A stretch of 64,000 bases of DNA from Mesorhizobium sp. STM 4661. GTDB taxonomy: Bacteria; Pseudomonadota; Alphaproteobacteria; Rhizobiales; Rhizobiaceae. Under the pieces are notes generated by a model that was not told where the DNA came from, did no database searches, and was given only the letters and a program-made list of their open reading frames with translations. The stretch is from positions 62,001-126,000 of the forward strand of contig NZ_CAAF010000031.1 of assembly GCF_000359125.1 (NCBI RefSeq). The letters are read 5' to 3'. This document shows positions 54,081 through 62,483 of the stretch, piece by piece; position 1 is the first letter of the stretch; every line of letters begins with the position of its first letter. A program made the translations under genes and the position numbers.

Positions 54081-56090
54081 GTGGTACGAACCGAGTTCCC
54101 GTTTGCCGTCGAGACCGTCGATCCGCTCTGGATCACGTTGCTCGACGGCACGCGCATCGCCGCCACGCTGTGGCGCCCGCGCACCGACGCCCAGGTGCCG
54201 GTCGTCGTCGAAATGGTGCCCTATCGCCGCCGTGACGGCACCGTGGCGCGCGACATCGACATCCATCCCTGGCTCGCCGGCCATGGCATCGCCTGCGCGC
54301 GCATCGACATTCGCGGCTCCGGCGATTCCGACGGCGATCTGGCCGACGAATATCTGCCGCGCGAACAGGAGGATACCTGCGAAATCATCGCCCATTTGGC
54401 CGCGCAACCCTGGTGCAACGGCAATGTCGGTATGACCGGCATTTCCTGGGGCGGCTTCAATGCGCTGCAGGTGGCGGCGCGCCGGCCGCTCGCCTTGAAG
54501 GCCATCATCATCAACTGCGCCACCGACGACCGCTATGCCGACGACATCCATTACATGGGCGGCGCGCTGCTGACTGAGCAGGAGATGTGGTCCAACTTCA
54601 TGCTGGTGAAGAAGGCGATGGCGCCCGATCCGCAGATTGTCGGCGACGCCTGGCGCGCCATGTGGGCCAGGCGCCTTGAGGCAACAAGCTCGCTGTCGGA
54701 AATCTGGCTCGCGCATCAGCGCCGCGACGATTATTGGCGTCAGGGGTCGGTCTGCGAAGATCATGCCGCGATCGAATGCGCGGTCATGGCCGTCTGCGGC
54801 TGGGAAGACAGCTACTCCAACTTCGTGCCGCGTCTGCTCGAACATTTGCCGGGACCCAAGCTTGGCATCGTCGGGCCGTGGTCGCACGCCTATCCCTGCC
54901 GCGGCGCGCCGGGTCCGCTGATCGGTTATCTGCAGGAAGCTTTGCGCTGGTGGCGTCATTGGCTGTGCGATGAGGAGACCGGCATCATGGATGAGCCGCC
55001 CTACCGCGTCTGGATCACCGGCGAAGAGCGTCCACAATCCTTCTATCTCCCGGATCATGCCGGGTCGTGGGCTGCGGAGGACGCGTGGCCGTCGCCGCGC
55101 ATCGAGCGCCGCAAGCTGCATCTGAATGCCGCCGGGCTGGGCAGTGAGGCTCTACCCGGCACAACGCTTTCCGTGCGCTCGCCGGCCACCGCCGGGCGCG
55201 ACTGTGGCCGCTGGGGCGGCTATGGCGGCAGCTGTCCTGATATGGCGATCGACCAGCGCCGCGAAGACGGTCTGGCGCTGTGCTTCGACACGGGACCGCT
55301 GGACGACGACATGACCTTGCTCGGCGCGCCGGAACTGGAACTGCTCGTCGCCGTCGACCAGCCGCATGTCAACCTCGCCGCCCGGCTCTGCGACGTCTAT
55401 CCCGACGGCACCTCGGCATTGATGACCTATGGTGTGCTCAACCTCAGCCATCGCGACAGCCACGAGCATCCGGCGCCATGCCCGGTCGGAACGCCTTTCC
55501 CCGTGCGGCTGAAGCTCAACGATTTTGCCCGCACCGTGCCCAAGGGTCATCGTATCCGGCTGTCGCTGGCCAACCAGCATTGGCCTATCCTGTGGCCGCA
55601 GCCGAAACTGTCGACGCTGTCGATCGTCAGCGGCGACAGCAGCATGGTTCTGCCGGTGCGCCCGCCATCGCCGCGCGACCGCGACGTTCGCTTCGAGCCG
55701 GCCGAAACCGCGCCGCCGGTTCCGACCACGACTTTGGAAGATGGCTTCGATCGCCGCATCGTCACCGACGATGTCGGCTCTGGCGTCCAGACCATCGCGC
55801 TGACCTCCGACCATGGCAGCAGGCGCTACGACGATCGCAACATCACCGTGTCCTCGGCCAACAGCGACACGATGAGCATATGCGCCGACGATCCGCAGTC
55901 GGCCAGGCTCGTCACCGAATACCGCTGGGCCATCGCCAGCGCCGATGCCGACACCGATGCGACAGCGCGCACCGAACTGACGGCGGACGAGACGCATTTC
56001 AATCTGAGTTGGCGCCTCGAGGCGCGAGAACGGGGCAAGCTTGTCCACAGCGCCTCGGCAACGCGGCGCATCAGGCGCGATTTTGCCTGA
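54081..56090 (+). CDS. CocE/NonD-family hydrolase (peptidase S15 type)
   Basis: The 669-residue protein has an alpha/beta-hydrolase domain with Ser122 in GISWGG, Asp243 in CGWEDSYSN and His269 in GPWSHAYP, and an X-Pro dipeptidyl-peptidase C-terminal jelly-roll domain (~320-560). A further ~100 residues extend past it. Family members cleave esters, acylated amides or proline dipeptides. There is no signal peptide, so it acts in the cytoplasm on something imported, presumably via the ABC system that starts 18 bases downstream. The GTG at 54081 lacks a clear ribosome-binding site. Confidence 0.85.
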   Translation: MVRTEFPFAVETVDPLWITLLDGTRIAATLWRPRTDAQVPVVVEMVPYRRRDGTVARDIDIHPWLAGHGIACARIDIRGSGDSDGDLADEYLPREQEDTCEIIAHLAAQPWCNGNVGMTGISWGGFNALQVAARRPLALKAIIINCATDDRYADDIHYMGGALLTEQEMWSNFMLVKKAMAPDPQIVGDAWRAMWARRLEATSSLSEIWLAHQRRDDYWRQGSVCEDHAAIECAVMAVCGWEDSYSNFVPRLLEHLPGPKLGIVGPWSHAYPCRGAPGPLIGYLQEALRWWRHWLCDEETGIMDEPPYRVWITGEERPQSFYLPDHAGSWAAEDAWPSPRIERRKLHLNAAGLGSEALPGTTLSVRSPATAGRDCGRWGGYGGSCPDMAIDQRREDGLALCFDTGPLDDDMTLLGAPELELLVAVDQPHVNLAARLCDVYPDGTSALMTYGVLNLSHRDSHEHPAPCPVGTPFPVRLKLNDFARTVPKGHRIRLSLANQHWPILWPQPKLSTLSIVSGDSSMVLPVRPPSPRDRDVRFEPAETAPPVPTTTLEDGFDRRIVTDDVGSGVQTIALTSDHGSRRYDDRNITVSSANSDTMSICADDPQSARLVTEYRWAIASADADTDATARTELTADETHFNLSWRLEARERGKLVHSASATRRIRRDFA

Positions 56091-56108
56091 GGGGAGGGAA
56101 GGGAGGCC

Positions 56109-57059
56109 ATGCTTGCATATGCAGTGAAGCGCATCGGTCTCGGCCTCCTGATACTCGTCCTCGTCATGGTCGCCATGTATGCGGCCGTCTTCCTTGTCCC
56201 CGGCGATCCTGCCAGTGTAGCGCTTGGTCCGCGCGCCACGCCGGAACTGAAAAGGCTTCTGATAGAGCGCATGGGGCTCGACCAGCCGGTGTGGTGGCAG
56301 ATCGTCGAATTCTTCCGCAACGCGCTGACCGGCAATCTCGGCTACGACGTCTGGTCGAACCGGCCGGTGTCGACCTTGGTCATGGAGGCACTGCCGAACA
56401 CATTGATCCTCGGCCTGACCGCGCTCGCCGTCGCGCTTCTCATCGGCGTGCCGCTTGGCTGCCTTTCGGTCATGCGGCGCGGCACGCTTGCCGATGCTGT
56501 CATCGGTGTGCTCTCCGTCGGCGTCATCGCCGTGCCGTCCTTCGTCGTCGCCATCTATTCGCTGCTGCTCTTTGCCGTCACCTTGCGCTGGCTGCCGGCG
56601 ATCGGCGCCGGCGAGGCCGGGGACATCGCCAGCCAGGCCAGGGCGCTGGTGCTGCCGGCGGCGGCCATCGCGCTCGGCTGGATCGGCTACATCGCCCGCA
56701 TGGTGCGCGCCTCGATGATGGAGGTGATGGGCGAACCGCACATCCGCACGGCGCGTTCCTTCGGCCTGCCGGAATGGAAGATCGTCTCCAAATACGCTCT
56801 GCGCATCGCCATCATCCCGACCATCTCGCTGGTGGCGGTGGGCCTGGGCAGCATCTTGTCCAGCGCCGTCTTCGTCGAGGCGGTGTTTGCCCGGCCCGGT
56901 ATCGGCAAGCTGATCACCGACGCCGTCAACACCCGCAACTATCCGGTCGTCATGGGCACGGTGCTGATCATGACCGCCATCTATGTCTCCATCACCATCG
57001 CCGCCGATCTTCTGATCGCGCGGCTCGATCCGAGGGTCCGCGATGTCTTCCGTGGCTGA
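56109..57059 (+). CDS. Dipeptide/oligopeptide-type ABC permease (DppB family)
   Basis: The 316-residue membrane protein has a first span at residues ~9-31 and the DppB motif set: VPGDPA, GLDQPVWWQ and the EAA loop (MGEPHIRTARSFGLPEWKI, ~203-221). It pairs with the next permease. It starts with ATG 56109 behind GGGAGGGAAGGGAGG and ends 17 bases inside the following gene. Confidence 0.9.
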   Translation: MLAYAVKRIGLGLLILVLVMVAMYAAVFLVPGDPASVALGPRATPELKRLLIERMGLDQPVWWQIVEFFRNALTGNLGYDVWSNRPVSTLVMEALPNTLILGLTALAVALLIGVPLGCLSVMRRGTLADAVIGVLSVGVIAVPSFVVAIYSLLLFAVTLRWLPAIGAGEAGDIASQARALVLPAAAIALGWIGYIARMVRASMMEVMGEPHIRTARSFGLPEWKIVSKYALRIAIIPTISLVAVGLGSILSSAVFVEAVFARPGIGKLITDAVNTRNYPVVMGTVLIMTAIYVSITIAADLLIARLDPRVRDVFRG

Positions 57060-57930
57060 CGCCTCGCTCTCCACGCCGGACCGACAACGGTTTCCGCTAT
57101 TGCGCGCACTGCTCGCTGATCCGTTCACTTGCGTGGCGCTGATCCTGGTCACCGGCTTCCTCATCACCGCCGTCTTCGCGCCGTGGCTGGCTCCCTATTC
57201 GCCGATCAAGATCGATGTCCTGCACAAGCTACAGCCGCCATCGCTCGCGCACTGGTTCGGCACCGATCATCTCGGCCGCGATCTCCTGTCGCGCGTCATC
57301 CACGGCGCACGCACGGCGCTGACGATCGCCATGGTCTCCGTCGCGATAGCCGGTGCGATCGGCCTGTTGCTCGGGCTGATAGCCGGCTACGGGCCGCGCT
57401 GGCTCGACGCCATCCTGGTGCTGACCTTCGACAGCCTGAACTCGCTGCCGATGATCATGTTCGCGCTCGCCATCATCACCGTGCTCGGCGCCGGCACCGG
57501 CACGCTGATCATCGTCATCGCCGCGACCTCGTTCCCGAGCTATGCCAGGCTGATCCGGGCGCAAACGCTGGCGCTGAGGAACAGCGATTACATCCTCGCC
57601 GAGCGCCTGCTCGATGCGAGTGCGGCGCGCATCATCTTCATCCACCTGCTGCCCAATGTCGTCGGCCCGCTGATCATCCTTCTGTCGATGGATATTCCGG
57701 TCGTCATCATGGTCGAAGCCGGCCTGAGCTTCCTCGGCCTTGGCGTGCGGCCGCCGACGCCGTCCTGGGGCTCGATCCTCTATGACGGCTACACCAGCAT
57801 CCGCGCCGCACCGTTCATGGTCATCTTCGGCGGCCTGCCGCTGGTGCTCGCCACGCTCGGCTTCACCTTCCTCGGCGAGGGCCTGCGCGATTATCTCGAT
57901 CCGCGCCTGCAATTGCGGAGGCCGGCATGA
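57043..57930 (+). CDS. Dipeptide/oligopeptide-type ABC permease (DppC family)
   Basis: The 295-residue membrane protein has the N-terminal DppC extension, FGTDHLGRDLLSRVIHGART (20 shown, ~70-89) and the EAA loop near 170-200 (NSDYILAERLLDASAARI). It overlaps the upstream permease by 17 bases and the downstream ATPase by 4, so the operon is continuous. Confidence 0.9.
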   Translation: MSSVADASLSTPDRQRFPLLRALLADPFTCVALILVTGFLITAVFAPWLAPYSPIKIDVLHKLQPPSLAHWFGTDHLGRDLLSRVIHGARTALTIAMVSVAIAGAIGLLLGLIAGYGPRWLDAILVLTFDSLNSLPMIMFALAIITVLGAGTGTLIIVIAATSFPSYARLIRAQTLALRNSDYILAERLLDASAARIIFIHLLPNVVGPLIILLSMDIPVVIMVEAGLSFLGLGVRPPTPSWGSILYDGYTSIRAAPFMVIFGGLPLVLATLGFTFLGEGLRDYLDPRLQLRRPA

Positions 57931-58892
57931 CCGGCGCGCTCGCCGCCCGCGATCTCAGCGTCCGCTACGAGACGCAACATGGCAGCGTGCACGCACTGCG
58001 CCATGTCGACATCGAGGCGCATCCCGGCGAGGTCATCGGCATCGTCGGCGAAAGCGGCTGCGGCAAGTCCACGCTGGTCACCGCCCTGGCTAACCTTTTG
58101 CCGGCCAACGCGCGCATCGATGGTTGCATTTCCTGGAACGGCGTCGACCTGGCGAAGCTCGACGCGCACCGCCAGCGCCTGCTGCGCGGCGACGAAATCG
58201 CGCTGGTCAGCCAGGACCCGATGACCGCCTTCAACCCGGTGCTGACCATCGGCGACCAGCTCGTCGACTTCCAGCACCACCGCAAGGATATCGGCCGGGC
58301 GCGGAAGCGGGCGCGGATCGCCGCCATGCTTGGCCGCGTCGGCATCTCGGACGCGGAACGGCGCATGCAGAGCTATCCGCACGAGCTCTCCGGCGGCATG
58401 CGCCAGCGCGTCGCGATCGCCGCGGCACTGCTGACCGATCCCGGCCTGCTCATCGCCGACGAGCCGACGACGGCGCTCGACGTGACCATGGAGGCGCAGA
58501 TCATCCATTTGCTGCGCGAACTCCGGCGCGAATACAACGGCATCATCATCGTCGTCTCGCACCATCTCGGCGTCATCGCCGAACTCTGCGACCGGGTCTA
58601 TGTCATGTATGCCGGCGAGGTGGTCGAGGGCGGCGAGGTCGATGCGATCTTCCACGACGCCAGGCACCCCTATACGCAAGCGCTGCTCGCCTGCGATCCG
58701 GCTCGCTTTCACGAGCGGCTGGACAGGCTGCCGACCATCCCCGGCGTGCTGCCCAACCTCACCGCGCCGCCCTGCGGCTGCGTCTATGCACCGCGTTGCG
58801 ACCGTGCCTTTGCCCCATGTGGCACTATCGCGCCGCCGCTGGTGAAGCTGTCCGCCTCGCATGTCGCTCGCTGCCATGCGGTGACGCCATGA
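57927..58892 (+). CDS. Dipeptide/oligopeptide-type ABC ATPase (DppD family)
   Basis: The 321-residue ATPase has Walker [10 protein letters not shown] (~43-51), signature [12 protein letters not shown], Walker [13 protein letters not shown], switch His in VVSHHLGV, and the oligopeptide C-terminal motif with [16 protein letters not shown], whose cysteines match the [4Fe-4S]-type oligo/dipeptide extension. It overlaps both neighbours by 4 bases. Confidence 0.9.
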   Translation: MTGALAARDLSVRYETQHGSVHALRHVDIEAHPGEVIGIVGESGCGKSTLVTALANLLPANARIDGCISWNGVDLAKLDAHRQRLLRGDEIALVSQDPMTAFNPVLTIGDQLVDFQHHRKDIGRARKRARIAAMLGRVGISDAERRMQSYPHELSGGMRQRVAIAAALLTDPGLLIADEPTTALDVTMEAQIIHLLRELRREYNGIIIVVSHHLGVIAELCDRVYVMYAGEVVEGGEVDAIFHDARHPYTQALLACDPARFHERLDRLPTIPGVLPNLTAPPCGCVYAPRCDRAFAPCGTIAPPLVKLSASHVARCHAVTP

Positions 58893-59917
58893 GCCCCTTG
58901 CTCGCCGTCGAAGACCTGTCGGTCAGTTTCGCCCGTGGTGGCTTGCTCAACCGACTGATCAATCCGTTCCCGTTGCCGAGCTTCAACGTCATCGATCGCG
59001 TGACGCTGTCGCTGATGCCGGGCGAGACGCTTGGGTTGGTCGGCGAATCCGGGTCCGGCAAGACCACGCTGGCCCGCACCATCCTCGGCCTTGTGCAAGC
59101 CGCCGCCGGCCGCATCGCCTTCGAGGGCAGGGACGTCAAGACCCAGGCCGATTTCCGCGCCATGCGCCGGCGCTCGGCGATGATGTTCCAGGACCCGGTC
59201 GCCTCACTCAGTCCGCGCCTGCGCATCGGCACGCTGCTCACCGAACCGCAGGTGATCCAAGGCGTGCCGATGCCGGACCGCCGTGCCGCGGGCAGGGCAC
59301 TGCTGGCGCTGGTCGGCCTGCCTGCCTCCTTCGTCGACCGCTTTCCGCATGAACTCTCCGGCGGGCAGGCGCGCCGCGTTTGCGTCGCCCGCGCGCTGGC
59401 GATGAAGCCGCATCTGCTGCTTGCCGACGAACCGACCGCCGGCCTCGATGTCTCCGTGCAAGGCGATGTGCTGAATTTGATCGGCGAGTTGAAGCGCGAA
59501 CTCGGCTTCGCCGCCATCATCGTCACCCACAATCTGGCCATGATCCGCCATGTCAGCGATCGGCTGGCCATTATGTATCTCGGCCGGCTGGTCGAGACGG
59601 GGCCGACGCAAGACGTGTTTTCCTCGCCCATGCATCCCTATACCGCGACGCTGATCCAGTCCGAGCCGATACCCGATCCGCGCCGGCGCGGCCAGAACCC
59701 CGCCGTCAACGGCGAGATTCCGAGCGTGTTTCGGCGGCCCTCGGGCTGCGAATTCCACACACGCTGCCCGATCGCGCGCGACCGCTGCAAAGCCGAGGCG
59801 CCAGCCTATCGAAAGATCGGCGCGGACCGAATGGTGCGCTGCCATTTCCCGCTGGAGACAGGCGGGCAAGAACGGGAAGCCTTCTCACGCGCTTCCACCA
59901 ACCAAAGGGGAAACTGA
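58889..59917 (+). CDS. Dipeptide/oligopeptide-type ABC ATPase (DppF family)
   Basis: The 342-residue ATPase has Walker A GESGSGKTT (~49-57), signature LSGGQARRVCVARAL, Walker B LLLADEPTAGLD and the C-terminal CEFHTRCPIARDRCKAEAP cysteine motif. The signature reads LSGGQARR where most family members have LSGGQRQR. The ATG at 58889 overlaps dppD-like TGA. It pairs with the preceding ATPase. Confidence 0.9.
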   Translation: MSPLLAVEDLSVSFARGGLLNRLINPFPLPSFNVIDRVTLSLMPGETLGLVGESGSGKTTLARTILGLVQAAAGRIAFEGRDVKTQADFRAMRRRSAMMFQDPVASLSPRLRIGTLLTEPQVIQGVPMPDRRAAGRALLALVGLPASFVDRFPHELSGGQARRVCVARALAMKPHLLLADEPTAGLDVSVQGDVLNLIGELKRELGFAAIIVTHNLAMIRHVSDRLAIMYLGRLVETGPTQDVFSSPMHPYTATLIQSEPIPDPRRRGQNPAVNGEIPSVFRRPSGCEFHTRCPIARDRCKAEAPAYRKIGADRMVRCHFPLETGGQEREAFSRASTNQRGN

Positions 59918-59918
59918 C

Positions 59919-61481
59919 ATGACACGATGGAACATCGACAGACGTGCATTCCTGAAAGCGGCCGGCGCGCTCGGCGCCGGCCTCGCTATGAAACCCGGCT
60001 TTGCCTGGTCGGCCGACGGCGACACGCTGCGCATCCGCATGGAGGGCGACCTGCAGACGCTCGATCCTGCCTTCATGATCGGCGGCATCGAGGATGTCAT
60101 GATGCGCGGCATCTACGTGTCGCTGAACCGTCTTGGCGACCTCAGGGAAGGCTCGCCATGGTCGCTCTGGGGCGCGGAGAAACTCGAGCTGACCGACCCG
60201 AAGACGATCGCCTTCACCCTGATCGACGGGCTGAAATGGTCGAACGGTCTTGGCCCCGTCACCGCCGAAGACGTGAAATTCTCGTACGAGCGCATCGCCG
60301 ATCCGAAGCTTTCGTCGCCCTGGGCCTACCAGTTCGAAAAGCTCGAACGGGTCGAAGTCGTCGATGCCAGATCCGGCATCATCCACCTGAAGGACCCGTA
60401 CCAGCCGATCTTCGTGACCAGTCTGCCCTACTATGGCGGCCATATCATCAGCCGGGCCGGCACCGAGAAGGCCGGCGGCAAGTTCACCACCGAGCCGCCG
60501 GCGACTTGCGGCCCCTATCTTTTCTCGAATTGGGAGCAGAAGCAGAAGGTGACGCTGACCGCCAACCCGGATTGGCCGGGGCCGAAGCCGGATTTCGGCA
60601 AGGTCGAGATCTACATCGTCGCCGACGATCAGGCAGCACAGCTGGCCTACGAGGCCGACGCCTTCGAATACACCAAGATCGCCATTTCGGCGACCAAGGC
60701 GGTCAAGGCCAGCCCACCCGCCAACACCACGGTGATCGAGGCGCAGTCGACCCGCTATGTCTGGCTGACCATCAACATGCTGAGCCCGCGCCTCAAGGAC
60801 CTGAAGATGCGCCAAGCGGTGCAATATGGCGTCGACGTCGGCCAGGTTCTCACCGGCGTCTATGACGACCTCACCAAACGCTCCACCGGCGTCGTCCAGC
60901 CCGGCACCAAATTCGCGCGGGCCAGCAATCTGATCGCGGCGCCGGACTATGAAAAGTCAGCGGCACTGCTCGCTGAAGCCGGCGTCAGCGGCTTGTCTCT
61001 GACCCTGACCGTGATGAACGATTCCATCCGCACGGCGACCGCGCAGATCATCCAGGCCAGCCTCGAGCAGGCCGGCATCAAGGTCGAGATCCAGCCCTAT
61101 GACGAGGCCGCCTTCTGGGGTGTTGGCGACAAGACGCAAGGCGACGGCTACAAGAACATCGACCTTGCGCTGATGGATTTCGCCGGCGGCGTCGACCCGT
61201 CCGAAAACCTGGTCTGGTTCCGCCCCGACCAGATCGGCGCCTACAACTGGTCCGGCTTCGACAGCCCCGAATTCGAGACCAGCTACCAGCAATTGGTGGG
61301 GGAAAGCGATCAGGCCAAGCGCGTCGCCCTGTCCAACCGGATGGAGGATTTGATGGAGCAGTCCGGCGGCTTCGTCTTCATCTGCCACCAGCCGCTGGTC
61401 GTCATCCACAAGACCAGTTTCGAGCCGGTGATCTATCCCGACGGCCATCCCAATCCGGTGCTGTTCAAGAAGAAGGCATGA
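59919..61481 (+). CDS. Dipeptide-type ABC substrate-binding protein (extracellular family 5)
   Basis: The 520-residue protein has a Tat signal (IDRRAFLKAAGALGAGLAM, ~6-24) and a family 5 binding domain with EGDLQTLDPAF, LIDGLKWSNGLGPVTAEDVKF (20 residues: IDGLKWSNGLGPVTAEDVKF) and DPSENLVWF. It is last in the operon, an unusual place for this gene, and starts one base after the ATPase stop. The ligand may be a peptide, an opine or another amide/ester that the CocE-type hydrolase cleaves. Confidence 0.9.
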   Translation: MTRWNIDRRAFLKAAGALGAGLAMKPGFAWSADGDTLRIRMEGDLQTLDPAFMIGGIEDVMMRGIYVSLNRLGDLREGSPWSLWGAEKLELTDPKTIAFTLIDGLKWSNGLGPVTAEDVKFSYERIADPKLSSPWAYQFEKLERVEVVDARSGIIHLKDPYQPIFVTSLPYYGGHIISRAGTEKAGGKFTTEPPATCGPYLFSNWEQKQKVTLTANPDWPGPKPDFGKVEIYIVADDQAAQLAYEADAFEYTKIAISATKAVKASPPANTTVIEAQSTRYVWLTINMLSPRLKDLKMRQAVQYGVDVGQVLTGVYDDLTKRSTGVVQPGTKFARASNLIAAPDYEKSAALLAEAGVSGLSLTLTVMNDSIRTATAQIIQASLEQAGIKVEIQPYDEAAFWGVGDKTQGDGYKNIDLALMDFAGGVDPSENLVWFRPDQIGAYNWSGFDSPEFETSYQQLVGESDQAKRVALSNRMEDLMEQSGGFVFICHQPLVVIHKTSFEPVIYPDGHPNPVLFKKKA

Positions 61482-61530
61482 CCATGATCCCGAAAAGTGG
61501 AAGCCGGTTTTCGGAAAAGATCATGGTCAA
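61478..61530. repeat. Palindromic repeat / terminator-like hairpin after the peptide-type operon
   Basis: GACCATGATC (61480-61489) pairs with GATCATGGTC (61519-61528), with an inner CCGAAAA/TTTTCGG pair. It begins at the stop codon of the binding-protein gene. This ATGATC-CCGAAAA-type hairpin is common between Rhizobiales genes and is related to the repeat at 276-320. Confidence 0.7.
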
Positions 61531-61582
61531 TCAGCTCTTGTCGCCCGTGGACACGAAAGCCATGATCGATTAGCTGGAGCCT

Positions 61583-62263
61583 ATGACGGAAGCCGGACCA
61601 GCAATTGCCAAACGGAAGCGCGGCGCGAAGAAATCGCCGCCGCGCTTCAGTCGCGAGCAGCCGGATGTGCGCCGCGCCATGCTGATCGAGGCGGCGACGC
61701 GGTGCCTGTCGGTCGGCGGCATCGGCGCCTTCACGGTCGACCGCATCTGCAAGGAGGCCGGCGTGTCGCGGGGCCTCATCAACCACCATTTCGAAGGCCG
61801 CGACGGCCTTCTGGTCGAGGTTTACAAATCCTCGCTCTACGCCAGCGTCAACAACCAGATCGCCGAGGCCAAGCACCGCCGCGCCGAGAAATCCGACTGG
61901 CCGCCCGAGGCGTCGCTCGCCGCCCTGGTGCAGTCCAACTTCTCGCCGGACTATTTCAGTCGCGACAACCTGCTGATCTGGCTCTCTTTATGGGGTGAGA
62001 TCGCCGTCAACCCGCGTCTCAAGGCGGCCCATCGCGAACTCTATGATGCCTACCGGGCTGAACTGGCTGAAGACATCGCGGCGGTGGCAGTGCCGCGCGG
62101 CAGGGATGTCGATGCCCCGACACTGGCGCGCAATTTCATCGCTCTGGTCGACGGGCTCTGGCTCGAATGGTGCCTCGACGAAAGCGTGGTGACGCCTCAG
62201 GCCGCGGAGGCCGCTGGCTTCGAGATGCTCGAGGCGCAGGTGGGCCTGCTTCGGAGCGCTTGA
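61583..62263 (+). CDS. TetR-family regulator (BetI-like)
   Basis: The 226-residue protein has an N-terminal basic tail (KRKRGAKKSPPRF), a TetR helix-turn-helix (~45-90; FTVDRICKEAGVSRGLINHH, FEGRDGLLVEVYK) and a BetI-like C-terminal domain (LLIWLSLWGEIAVNPRLK, ALVDGLWLEW). It follows the peptide-type ABC operon on the same strand and is the best candidate to bind the GAACGTTC-centred palindrome at 54031-54064. Confidence 0.87.
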   Translation: MTEAGPAIAKRKRGAKKSPPRFSREQPDVRRAMLIEAATRCLSVGGIGAFTVDRICKEAGVSRGLINHHFEGRDGLLVEVYKSSLYASVNNQIAEAKHRRAEKSDWPPEASLAALVQSNFSPDYFSRDNLLIWLSLWGEIAVNPRLKAAHRELYDAYRAELAEDIAAVAVPRGRDVDAPTLARNFIALVDGLWLEWCLDESVVTPQAAEAAGFEMLEAQVGLLRSA

Positions 62264-62287
62264 ACGATTGTCGGTTGGTGGCTTTCG

Positions 62288-62438
62288 CCCCCCTCTGTCC
62301 TGCCGGACATCTCCCCCTCAAGGGGGGAGATCGGATGTCACTTCGGCTTTCGTCAATCTCCAACTTTGTTGGATGGGTGCTGTCCGCGAAGCTGCCAATC
62401 TCCCCCTTGGGGGGAGATGTCCGGCAGGACAGAGTGGG
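62288..62438. repeat. ~150-bp palindromic repeat, copy 2
   Basis: It starts CCCCCCTCTGTCCTGCCGGA and ends GTCCGGCAGGACAGAG, a 16-base exact inverted terminal repeat. Two internal CTCCCC/GGGGAG hairpins match those of copy 1 at 44391. The middle (AACTTTGTTGGATGGGTGCTG) has diverged between copies. It fills the gap between convergent tetR and the MttB-family gene. Confidence 0.85.
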
Positions 62439-62483
62439 TGTACAGGCGAAGGCCTCAAAATCAGCTTCGCAACTTCTCGCGCC

